Shown: positions 1-5,994, counted from the first letter of the stretch. The stretch is 7,588 nt of DNA from Chloroflexota bacterium (GCA_011053085.1 DSBE01000329.1:1-7588), one strand, 5' to 3'. Notes: a model not told the origin generated them from the letters alone. Program-made: numbers and translations.

Positions 1-596
1 ATTGGGTCTCGGAAAAAGACAAAGGGCAGACTGACGCGATCAACAAAGGCTTTGCGCGGGCAAGCGGGGCTGTGATGGCGTGGTTGAATTCGGATGATAC
101 GCTGGAACCGCAGGCGGTAGAACAGGCGGTGGCTGCCTTAGAGGAGAATCCTGCGGTTGGCATGGTGTATGGCCATGGGTTTTTCATCAACGCGAATGAT
201 GAAAAAATTGGTGAGTTTCCCTCAGCCCAAACCAGTTACCGGAGGCTGCGCCGTGGGTATGTACACATCTGCCAGCAAGCGGCTTTTTGGCGGGCCGACC
301 TTTGGCGCAAGGCAGGGCCTTTGGATGATTCGATCTATTTCGCCATGGATTATGACCTGTGGCTGCGCCTGGCGAAGGAAGCACCGATTGTGTTCATCAA
401 TGAACATTGGGCGAACTTCCGCCTGCATGGCGATGCCAAGACGATCGCTGAGGATGACCGCTGCTGGCCGGATATGCTGCGCATTCACTTGCGTGACGGT
501 GGTTCACGCTGGTCATTGTTGTACGCGAAATATCTGTTGCGGAAATTGGCTGGCCCTTATTTACGCTGGAAGCGAAAAAAACTGGCAGCCGAATGA
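1..596 (+). CDS. Family 2 glycosyltransferase, C-terminal part (5' truncated)
   Basis: This is the end of a GT-A fold glycosyltransferase that transfers a sugar from a nucleotide donor, probably onto a cell-surface polysaccharide or glycolipid precursor. The frame is open from base 3 to the left edge, so the gene begins outside the window; the GTG/ATG at 72-77 is internal. The 197 visible residues carry typical family 2 marks: DKGQTDAINKGF (residues 6-17), the metal and nucleotide-sugar motif NSDD (29-32), QQAAFWR (91-97, acceptor region), and the acidic MDYDLWLRLA (115-124, around the catalytic base). The tail is basic (RKLAGPYLRWKRKK), which suits membrane association. Full-length relatives usually have about 280-330 residues, so roughly the first third is missing. 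The Rieske oxygenase gene starts 57 bp downstream on the same strand, so cotranscription is possible. The family is clear but the sugar and acceptor cannot be told. Confidence 0.88.
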   Translation, partial: WVSEKDKGQTDAINKGFARASGAVMAWLNSDDTLEPQAVEQAVAALEENPAVGMVYGHGFFINANDEKIGEFPSAQTSYRRLRRGYVHICQQAAFWRADLWRKAGPLDDSIYFAMDYDLWLRLAKEAPIVFINEHWANFRLHGDAKTIAEDDRCWPDMLRIHLRDGGSRWSLLYAKYLLRKLAGPYLRWKRKKLAAE

Positions 597-641
597 TTTA
601 TGGCGTTGTGTTGATTCATTGATAAGTGACTTAATGTAGAC

Positions 642-649
642 AAAGGAGA
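642..649 (+). promoter_or_regulatory. Ribosome binding site of the Rieske oxygenase gene
   Basis: AAAGGAGA lies 4 bases before the ATG at 654 and closely matches the anti-Shine-Dalgarno complement. It fixes the start of the oxygenase gene. The 57-bp gap after the glycosyltransferase shows no convincing promoter. Confidence 0.75.
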
Positions 650-653
650 GAAG

Positions 654-1655
654 ATGATCCGAAATCAATGGTACGCTGTGCTTGAATCGCGTGAGGTGAA
701 AAAAGGCAAAATGCTGGGGGTGAAACGGTTGGGTGAACGCCTGTTGTTCTGGCGTGGCACAGATGGCAAGGTCGTTTGCCTGGTGGACACCTGTCCGCAC
801 CGCGGCGCACAACTCAGCCATGGCAAGATCGTCGATGGACATGTGCAATGCCCCTTCCATGGACTGGAATTTGCGGCCAATGGCGATTGTGTGTATGTGC
901 CATCGATCGGCAGGGCAGCAGGCGCACAAGCCAAATTCAATGCCAGCGCTTATCCCGTGCTCGAACGCCATGGTTTCATCTTCCTCTATTGGGGTGAGGT
1001 GGAGAAGGATGAAGCTCTGCCGCCGCTGGGTTGGCTGGATGAGCTTCCACATGATGAATTTGCCTATACAACGGTTGTCGATCATTGGAAGGTCGATTAT
1101 TCGCGAGTGATCGAAAACCAGCTTGACGTGGCGCATTTATGGCTGGTGCATCACAATACCATTGGACGCGGCAATCGGCGCGTGGTGGATGGACCGATGG
1201 TGGAGTGGTACCACGAGTGGTCTGAACCAACCATATTAAATATCTGGGTCAGCAACCGCAAGGATGATGGCGCCACGACAGGAAAGAAGCCGAAACAGGT
1301 AGAAAAGCCCCCCCGTCATCCATCGCTGCAGCTGCGCATGCCCAATCTGTGGCAGAATTGGATTTCAGAAGATATGCGTGTGGTGGCGGCGTTTGTGCCG
1401 ATTGATGCCGAGAATTCACGTATGTATTTCCGTTATTATCAGCGGATATTAAAAGCGCCTATACTGCGCGAATTATTCCTGGCAGCCGCCTGGGTGATGA
1501 ATTTGCGCATTGAACGACAGGACAAACGCGTGGTGGAAACACAGATGCCTAAGCGCAGTGATCTGGATATCGGTGAAAAATTGTTTCCTGCCGATTATCC
1601 AATCCTCGAATACCGCCGAAGACGGCGGGCGTTGATCGAAAAAAATAACAGCTGA
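654..1655 (+). CDS. Rieske [2Fe-2S] mononuclear iron oxygenase
   Basis: This is an oxygenase alpha subunit that uses O2 and electrons from an external reductase or ferredoxin to hydroxylate or demethylate a substrate. The N-terminal Rieske domain has C47-P-H49 and C66-P-F-H69, ligating the [2Fe-2S] cluster. The catalytic domain has the iron motif N155-x2-D158-x2-H161-x4-H166, with D158 as the likely electron bridge. A third carboxylate ligand is probably D290 in RIERQDKRVVE. The 333-residue length and compact C-terminus resemble the vanillate demethylase / dicamba monooxygenase / pheophorbide a oxygenase type rather than the large naphthalene dioxygenase type. No signal peptide or membrane segment is evident. 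No reductase, ferredoxin or beta subunit is in the window, so the electron donor is encoded elsewhere. The start is supported by AAAGGAGA just upstream. The family is certain; the substrate is unknown. Confidence 0.93.
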   Translation: MIRNQWYAVLESREVKKGKMLGVKRLGERLLFWRGTDGKVVCLVDTCPHRGAQLSHGKIVDGHVQCPFHGLEFAANGDCVYVPSIGRAAGAQAKFNASAYPVLERHGFIFLYWGEVEKDEALPPLGWLDELPHDEFAYTTVVDHWKVDYSRVIENQLDVAHLWLVHHNTIGRGNRRVVDGPMVEWYHEWSEPTILNIWVSNRKDDGATTGKKPKQVEKPPRHPSLQLRMPNLWQNWISEDMRVVAAFVPIDAENSRMYFRYYQRILKAPILRELFLAAAWVMNLRIERQDKRVVETQMPKRSDLDIGEKLFPADYPILEYRRRRRALIEKNNS

Positions 1656-2336
1656 TCAGAACGAAAAACTTTCGCCGGGTTTCAAAGGATGGCAGTGAGT
1701 GTCGGTGGTGGATTCCACCTGTTGTTTCCAGGCATCTACATCTTGCGCAATCAAGTCCCATGTGTTGACATGCATGGGGATGACGGTCTTTGGCTGGAGC
1801 ATTTTTAAGGCACGCAGGGCATCTTTGGGCCCCATGGTGTAATTGTCACCGATGGGCAGCACAGCCAGGTCAATGCCTTCTTCGCCTAACAGCGCCATCT
1901 CTGAGAAGATTCCGGTGTCACCGGCGAGGTAGATGGTTTTGTGGTCATTGGTCGTAATGAGAAAACCGGCTGCCAATCCGCCATAAGAACCATCCGGCAG
2001 TTTGGAGCCATGCAGGGCGGGGGTTAATTTCACATAACCGAAGGGGTGCTGGTAGCCACCGCCGATCTGCTGGGGGTGCGCCTGAACACCTTTGTTCTTC
2101 ATCCAGCCGGCGATTTCCGCATTGGCGATGATCAAAGAACCGCAGCGTTTGGCGATTTCCACCGAATCACCAACATGGTCAAAGTGGCCATGGGTGATAA
2201 GGATAAAATCTGCCGACACTTCCTGTGCGGTGACAGGGGTGACCGGGTTTTGCGAAAAATAAGGGTCAACCAGGATTTGATACTGGCCGATCTGCATGCC
2301 GAAGGTGGCATGTCCATACCATGTGATTGTGTGCAT
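1656..2336 (-). CDS. UPF0173-type metal-dependent hydrolase (metallo-beta-lactamase fold)
   Basis: This is a cytoplasmic metallo-beta-lactamase-fold hydrolase of the UPF0173 / UlaG-like group, probably binding two divalent metals. Its physiological substrate is not established. The 226 residues match the usual family length of about 225-230. Visible marks are WYGHATF (residues 6-12), VDPYFSQNP (23-31), the metal motif H49-G-H51-F-D53-H54, H109 in PALHG, D140 in LAGDTG, and PIGDNYTMGPKDA followed by PMHVNTW with H189. The full set of metal ligands is therefore present. The start ATG (2334-2336, complement) has TAAGGAGG 7 bases upstream. Its stop codon directly abuts that of the convergent oxygenase gene. 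It is transcribed divergently from the MFS transporter. Confidence 0.92.
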   Translation of the reverse strand: MHTITWYGHATFGMQIGQYQILVDPYFSQNPVTPVTAQEVSADFILITHGHFDHVGDSVEIAKRCGSLIIANAEIAGWMKNKGVQAHPQQIGGGYQHPFGYVKLTPALHGSKLPDGSYGGLAAGFLITTNDHKTIYLAGDTGIFSEMALLGEEGIDLAVLPIGDNYTMGPKDALRALKMLQPKTVIPMHVNTWDLIAQDVDAWKQQVESTTDTHCHPLKPGESFSF

Positions 2337-2343
2337 TTGAAAG

Positions 2344-2351
2344 CCTCCTTA
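2344..2351 (-). promoter_or_regulatory. Ribosome binding site of the UPF0173 hydrolase gene
   Basis: Read on the minus strand this is TAAGGAGG, an almost perfect Shine-Dalgarno sequence 7 bases before the start codon. Confidence 0.8.
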
Positions 2352-2357
2352 TGTTGA

Positions 2358-2386
2358 TTGACGCAGTTGGTTGTGGTTGATACAAT
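2358..2386 (+). promoter_or_regulatory. Sigma-70-type promoter for the MFS transporter gene
   Basis: TTGACG (2358-2363) is separated by 17 bases from TACAAT (2381-2386). A TG one base before the -10 box makes it an extended -10 (TGATACAAT). Each hexamer matches consensus at 5 of 6 positions. The expected transcript start near 2393 gives a leader of about 58 bases before the ATG at 2451. Confidence 0.7.
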
Positions 2387-2415
2387 CCTGACTGCTGGAT
2401 GTCGTTCTCTCTATC

Positions 2416-2424
2416 ATTATAGCA
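2416..2424 (-). promoter_or_regulatory. Extended -10 promoter element for the UPF0173 hydrolase gene
   Basis: On the minus strand this reads TGCTATAAT, a perfect extended -10 element. No good -35 hexamer lies 16-18 bases upstream, which is usual for extended -10 promoters. The expected start near 2409 gives a leader of about 70 bases that runs back across the transporter promoter. Confidence 0.55.
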
Positions 2425-2450
2425 AGGACATGGTCGATTGGAGATGGTGA

Positions 2451-3677
2451 ATGTTCACACAACTACGCACTGCGGTTAAGGCAGGCTATCCCCGCCAATT
2501 CTGGCTGCTGTTTGTCGGCACCATCATCAGCCGTGCCGGTTCCAGCATGATCTGGCCGTTCACTATGATCTATGTCAGCGGGAAGCTCGAATTGGCCCTG
2601 ACCGCAACCGCGGTATTATTGACCATTCGCTCAATCACCAGCCTGGCGGCTACTTTTTTGGCGGGGCCTTTCGCTGATTCTGTCGGGCGCAAACCAGCCA
2701 TGATCATCGGGGTGGTCTCGCATGCTTTGACCTACGTTGGAATGGTGGCGGCCAACTCGATGCCCGCTTTTATCGTGGTGATGATCTTCGGCGGCGTGTT
2801 TGACTCACTGTTCCGCGTGGGGGTGGATGCTATGCTGATCGATCTGATCCCGGTCGAAAAGCGCATTGACGCCTATTCGGTTGTCAGGATGGCGCAGAAC
2901 ATCGGGGTCGCTACCGGGCCGATGATCGGCGGTGCGCTAATCGCTTCGTCTTATGAGTTGGCTTTGTTCCTGGCGGCAGGCGCCATGGTGGTGTTTGGTA
3001 TCATCCTCTTGTTCGGCACCCATGAAACGATTGCTGAAAAGAGCAGTCTGCGGGATGGATTGGACATAAAAGCTATGTTTCGGGGCTATCGGTTGGTGTT
3101 TAGAGACCGCCAGTTTATGATTTCCACGCTGTTGATCGTGCTTGCTACGGTGGGCTTTTCGATCGTTTGGACTCTGTCCTCGTTGTATGCCAAGCAAGAG
3201 TTGGGGATTATCGAAGCCCTGTACGGTTTGCTGCCTTTGACGAATGCCTCCATGGTGGTGTTTCTGCAGATCTTTTTCACCCAATGGTCGAAACGCTACA
3301 CCTACCTGCAATCGATGATGATCGGTTGTGCCGTTTATGCGGTGTCTATCAGCAGTTTCGCTTTTGCCCAAAATTTCTGGATGCTGTGGCTGGCCTTTGT
3401 GGCGTTAACCTGCGGTGAGATGTTCTTTGTGCCGTCTGCCACCACTTACGCGGCGAATCTTGCGCCAGAATCCATGCGCGGGCGTTATATGAGCCTGTTC
3501 AGCTTGCATTGGCCGATCGCTTCGGGGGTGGGCCCGTTGGTTGGCGGCCTGATTAACGACACCCTGGGCATGCGGGCCATCTGGTTTGGAGCAGCTCTTT
3601 TCCCCTTATTGGCTGCTCTCGGCTATTATTGGCTGAGCAGAGATGAAAAAAAGGCGCTGATTAAAGTGCAAATATGA
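2451..3677 (+). CDS. MFS transporter, DHA1-like efflux type
   Basis: This is an inner-membrane major facilitator superfamily permease, probably a proton-coupled exporter. The 408 residues give about twelve hydrophobic helices in two six-helix halves, joined by a charged cytoplasmic loop near residues 190-222 (HETIAEKSSLRDGLDIK). The signature loop between helices 2 and 3 is intact as G72-PFADSVGRK-P82. Helix 5 has a motif C-like GVATGPMIGG (152-161), typical of drug/H+ antiporters, and helix 11 has SGVGPLVGG (358-366). The length is normal and there is no sign of truncation. The start is supported by GGAG at 2440-2443 and a strong promoter upstream. Drug or metabolite efflux is the likeliest role, but the substrate cannot be read from sequence. 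Confidence 0.9.
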   Translation: MFTQLRTAVKAGYPRQFWLLFVGTIISRAGSSMIWPFTMIYVSGKLELALTATAVLLTIRSITSLAATFLAGPFADSVGRKPAMIIGVVSHALTYVGMVAANSMPAFIVVMIFGGVFDSLFRVGVDAMLIDLIPVEKRIDAYSVVRMAQNIGVATGPMIGGALIASSYELALFLAAGAMVVFGIILLFGTHETIAEKSSLRDGLDIKAMFRGYRLVFRDRQFMISTLLIVLATVGFSIVWTLSSLYAKQELGIIEALYGLLPLTNASMVVFLQIFFTQWSKRYTYLQSMMIGCAVYAVSISSFAFAQNFWMLWLAFVALTCGEMFFVPSATTYAANLAPESMRGRYMSLFSLHWPIASGVGPLVGGLINDTLGMRAIWFGAALFPLLAALGYYWLSRDEKKALIKVQI

Positions 3678-3703
3678 GCATTCTCTGAATAAGAATCGTC
3701 ATG

Positions 3704-3724
3704 CAAGCGTAGTGTGGGCGCTTG
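3704..3724. repeat. Short inverted repeat overlapping a -35 box
   Basis: CAAGCG (3704-3709) and CGCTTG (3719-3724) form a 6-bp inverted repeat with a 9-base loop. It lies between the transporter stop and the peptidase start. There is no T run directly after it, so it is a poor terminator. Its right arm overlaps the -35 hexamer of the peptidase promoter, so it could be a weak operator or simply chance. Confidence 0.3.
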
Positions 3725-3751
3725 ACTATCAATTTTCCGATATGATAAGAT
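3722..3751 (+). promoter_or_regulatory. Probable promoter for the M23 peptidase gene
   Basis: TTGACT (3722-3727), 18 bases, then TAAGAT (3746-3751), with TG one base before the -10 box (TGATAAGAT). The expected transcript start near 3757 leaves only about 10 bases before the ATG at 3767. The ribosome binding site GAGG (3759-3762) would then sit almost at the 5' end of the mRNA. Confidence 0.45.
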
Positions 3752-3766
3752 GGAGATTGAGGTTAT

Positions 3767-4972
3767 ATGACTGAAACGACAGAAGCATCATTGAATGATG
3801 ATATACAGCGTGATGTGAACGATCCGCTACAGAAAAAACAGATCAATCTATGGAACACGATCCAGCAACTTGGTTTTGTTGAGATTGTTCAGCGTGTTGG
3901 CACCGTGGTGTTGATGATCGCCCTGGTGGCGATGGTCATCTGGGTGATGAGCCGCTACTATCTGCCAGTGCAGGGGGCGGAACCAAACCCCGGTTCATCT
4001 GGCCTGGCGGCGCCATTGCTAGATACAGAGGATGAGGAAGTTGAAATTGCGCTGCCTGAGATGGGCGAGCCGTATGCTTACGGCGCTTATGATGATGGTT
4101 TGGCGCGCCTGACCAAGCTGCACACTGATCTGCCAAGCCGGCCGCGCTGGGATGTGACGACCTACACGGTTGAAGAGGGCGATACCATCTTTGGTATCGG
4201 GTTGAAATTCAATCTAAAACCGGAAACTGTAATGTGGGCAAACTACCACATCCTGGTTGACAACCCGCATGCCCTCAAACCCGGCCAGGAATTGTTCATT
4301 CTGCCCGTCGATGGCACCTACCACCGCTGGCATGCTGGTGATGGGTTGAATGGGGTAGCTGAATTTTTTGGTGTGGATGTGGAAGAAATCATTAACTTTC
4401 CCGGCAACAATCTGGATGCGGAAACCATCGGTGATTACAGTAACCCGAATATTGAAGCCGACACCTGGCTGATCATTCCTGGCGGCAGGCGCGAGTACAT
4501 CTCGTGGAGTGCGCCATTAATCACGCGCGAAACTGCTGCGCAGGCTTCGATCTTTGGCCCTGGTGCTTGCGGCGCTATCTTGGATGGCCCGATTGGCACT
4601 GGTACAATGATCTGGCCGACAGTGGAGCGTTATCTCTCCGGCTACCATTATTCGCCTGAAACCAACCATTTCGGTATCGATATCGGTGGGCGTACAGGTT
4701 ATGCGATCTGGGCGATTGACGCTGGTGTAGTGGTCTATTCTGGATGGAACAATTACGGCTATGGCAATGTGGTGGTGATTGACCATGGCAACGGGTGGCA
4801 GTCTCTGTATGCGCATATGGACTACATCAATTATGGCTGTGGTCAGTATGTTTATTCCGGTGACATTATCGGCGGATTGGGCTCAACCGGAAATTCCAGC
4901 GGCCCGCACCTGCACTTTGAGCTGCGGCACACCGCTTATGGCCGCCCGAATCCGATGGATTGGCTGAACTAA
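3767..4972 (+). CDS. Membrane-anchored LysM / M23 (LytM-type) peptidoglycan endopeptidase
   Basis: This is a zinc metallopeptidase that cleaves peptide crosslinks in peptidoglycan, acting outside the membrane. It has a short cytoplasmic N-terminus (1-43), one membrane helix (about 45-62) and an acidic linker (about 63-125). A LysM domain follows (about 132-180; YTVEEGDTIFGIGLKFNL, ending LKPGQELFILP). A second, more diverged LysM-like domain covers about 185-238 (HAGDGLNGVAEFFGVDVEEI, ending WLIIPGG). The C-terminal M23 domain (about 280-400) has every active-site residue: H301-x3-D305, H350 in SLYAH, and H381-L-H383 in GPHLHFEL. H301, D305 and H383 are the expected zinc ligands. The degradative activity therefore looks intact, unlike the LytM activators that lack these residues. 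C268 and C358 might form a disulfide. The start has GAGG 4 bases upstream. Confidence 0.93.
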   Translation: MTETTEASLNDDIQRDVNDPLQKKQINLWNTIQQLGFVEIVQRVGTVVLMIALVAMVIWVMSRYYLPVQGAEPNPGSSGLAAPLLDTEDEEVEIALPEMGEPYAYGAYDDGLARLTKLHTDLPSRPRWDVTTYTVEEGDTIFGIGLKFNLKPETVMWANYHILVDNPHALKPGQELFILPVDGTYHRWHAGDGLNGVAEFFGVDVEEIINFPGNNLDAETIGDYSNPNIEADTWLIIPGGRREYISWSAPLITRETAAQASIFGPGACGAILDGPIGTGTMIWPTVERYLSGYHYSPETNHFGIDIGGRTGYAIWAIDAGVVVYSGWNNYGYGNVVVIDHGNGWQSLYAHMDYINYGCGQYVYSGDIIGGLGSTGNSSGPHLHFELRHTAYGRPNPMDWLN

Positions 4973-4980
4973 CAGAAAAC

Positions 4981-5010
4981 GAAAGGCTCTCTTGGTCTTC
5001 GAGAGCTTTC
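4981..5010. terminator. Bidirectional rho-independent terminator
   Basis: GAAAGGCTCTC (4981-4991) pairs with GAGAGCTTTC (5001-5010) as a 10-bp stem with a single bulged G and a 9-base loop. It is followed on the plus strand by TTTCAACTTTT and on the minus strand by GTTTTC. It sits between two convergent stop codons (4972 and 5026), so it probably ends both transcripts. Confidence 0.75.
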
Positions 5011-5025
5011 TTTCAACTTTTCACA

Positions 5026-5580
5026 TTAGCGACGGTCGTATAGGCCCAACACGATATCGGCATAATAGTAGCCGACATTGGCGGGTCCATAGGCTTTTAG
5101 TGCATCACGAGAATTGCCATAGCGGCTGACAAGGCCGCTGAGAAAGCGTGTACCGTATTCGATATTGAAGGCGGGATCGTATAATTCCTGCATCGAGGGA
5201 CGGTTGGCAAAACAAGGGCCGTTGGGGCATATGAAATTGGCGGCAAGGCCATCGCGCGGCATTACCTGCATGAGGCCCACCGCGCCATCTTTGGAATAGG
5301 CATCTGGATTGCCACCGCTTTCTTGCCAGATCATGGCGGCGATCAGGTTCGGGTCAATGCCATGGTAGGCGGCGTGCTGGGTAATCAGGCCGCACCAACG
5401 GCGCACATTGTCAGGAAAATTGGTGCTGATAGAGCAACCGGATTCAGCTGCCTTCGCAGATGCCACAGGTTCCGTATTCGCTGCAGTGACGGGGGTGAGT
5501 GGCAATACAAAGTTAGTAACCCCAAACACCAACGCAGAAGCTCCAATAACAATCCCTAAGAATAATAAAAAGCGGCCCAT
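5026..5580 (-). CDS. Exported lytic transglycosylase-like protein (SLT domain)
   Basis: This is a lysozyme-like soluble lytic transglycosylase that cleaves glycan strands of peptidoglycan, forming 1,6-anhydro ends. The N-terminus (residues 3-26, FLLFLGIVIGASALVFGVTNFVL) is a membrane anchor or signal peptide. A short Ala/Ser-rich linker leads to the SLT domain (about 58-184). The catalytic glutamate is E87 in MIWQESGGNPDA. It is followed by AVGLMQVMP (100-108) and NIEYGTRFLSGLVSRYG (139-155), both standard family motifs. The usual AYNAG motif near the end reads AYGPANVG (163-170). The loop C118-PNGP-C123 may hold a disulfide. At 184 residues it is a minimal single-domain enzyme. The start has AGGA 9 bases upstream, inside a long inverted repeat that may control expression. 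It is convergent with the M23 peptidase gene, so both strand and crosslink cleavage are encoded side by side. Confidence 0.9.
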   Translation of the reverse strand: MGRFLLFLGIVIGASALVFGVTNFVLPLTPVTAANTEPVASAKAAESGCSISTNFPDNVRRWCGLITQHAAYHGIDPNLIAAMIWQESGGNPDAYSKDGAVGLMQVMPRDGLAANFICPNGPCFANRPSMQELYDPAFNIEYGTRFLSGLVSRYGNSRDALKAYGPANVGYYYADIVLGLYDRR

Positions 5581-5582
5581 AT

Positions 5583-5640
5583 TTGACGATCCTAAAATAG
5601 AAATTATATTCTATTTTAGATGTTCCTGGCAGATCGTCAA
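5583..5640. repeat. Nested inverted repeat over the lytic transglycosylase promoter and RBS
   Basis: The inner arms CTAAAATAGAA (5592-5602) and TTCTATTTTAG (5609-5619) are perfectly complementary over 11 bp around the 6-base loop ATTATA. The outer arms TTGACGATC (5583-5591) and GATCGTCAA (5632-5640) are perfect over 9 bp. On the left side the arms are contiguous, giving a 20-base arm; on the right they are separated by 12 bases. The repeat ends 2 bases before the transglycosylase start codon and includes its AGGA ribosome binding site. It could act as a DNA operator or, if transcribed, as an mRNA stem hiding the ribosome binding site. Confidence 0.85.
5613..5640 (-). promoter_or_regulatory. 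Candidate promoter for the lytic transglycosylase gene
   Basis: On the minus strand TTGACG (5640-5635) is followed after 16 bases by TAAAAT (5618-5613). Both match consensus at 5 of 6 positions. Transcription would start near 5606, leaving a leader of about 26 bases. A perfect TATAAT also occurs on the minus strand in the loop of the inverted repeat (5608-5603) but lacks a suitably placed -35 box. Confidence 0.5.
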
Positions 5641-5795
5641 GTGTCATTTGTGGCGATTGACGCTGAAACCCAGCCTTTTCAGCTGTGAAACACAGGGAAA
5701 CAATAAGTAACCAGCCATTTATTTTTTTTCAAAACCGTAAACATTCTTTAAGGTAAGAATAAATTGCCTTGTGAAAGTCATTCTATTTTCCATAG

Positions 5796-5813
5796 ACCCC
5801 CATATATAGGGGT
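5796..5813. promoter_or_regulatory. C4/G4 palindrome, possible metal-repressor (CsoR-like) operator
   Basis: ACCCCCATATATAGGGGT is an 18-bp palindrome with a single mismatched pair (5801/5808). C-run / AT centre / G-run palindromes are known operators of CsoR/RcnR-family repressors. No such regulator or metal exporter is in the window, so the assignment is a guess from shape alone. Confidence 0.35.
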
Positions 5814-5869
5814 GCATGCTAATGGCCCGCTTGCAGGTACTGTACACAATCGTTTTACTCGGTTCTCCA

Positions 5870-5908
5870 AAAACTAACAAAGGATGTGGTAATCCTTTGG
5901 TTTTCTTT
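5870..5908 (+). terminator. Rho-independent terminator upstream of dnaA
   Basis: CAAAGGAT (5878-5885) pairs perfectly with ATCCTTTG (5892-5899) around a 6-base loop. The stem can continue as AAAAC (5870-5874) with GTTTT (5900-5904) past a 3-base bulge, and the T-rich tail TTTTCTTT follows. No protein gene precedes it on this strand within 890 bp, so it either insulates dnaA from readthrough or ends a short non-coding transcript. Confidence 0.6.
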
Positions 5909-5965
5909 AAGGTTCAGTCAATCTTAAATCATGAGAAAATTTTAGGCAAATTGAAGCTTTTTGGG

Positions 5966-5994
5966 TTGAGGAATAGGCTTCTTTTTGTTAGAAT
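5966..5994 (+). promoter_or_regulatory. dnaA: Candidate distal dnaA promoter
   Basis: TTGAGG (5966-5971), 17 bases, then TAGAAT (5989-5994) with an extended -10 TG (TGTTAGAAT). Transcription would start near 6001, giving a leader of about 140-165 bases. It lies downstream of the terminator at 5870-5908, as expected for an independently controlled dnaA. Confidence 0.5.

Noticed and set aside
72..77. GTG/ATG as the true start of the glycosyltransferase
   Set aside because: The same frame is open back to base 3 and encodes the conserved DKGQTDAINKGF segment that precedes NSDD in family 2 enzymes, so the codon is internal.
605..640. A promoter between the glycosyltransferase and the oxygenase (TTGATT ... 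TAATGT)
   Set aside because: The spacing is 15 bases and both hexamers match poorly; readthrough from upstream is simpler.
561..1136. A 191-codon minus-strand open frame opposite the Rieske oxygenase
   Set aside because: It lies antisense within a gene whose motifs are complete; its translation is rich in Cys, His and Trp without any family pattern, as expected of a shadow frame.
5662..5695. Overlapping short hairpins GCTGAAA/TTTCAGC and CTGTG/CACAG upstream of the transglycosylase gene
   Set aside because: The arms are only 5-7 bp, mutually exclusive, and no T run follows on either strand; chance is a sufficient explanation without conservation data.
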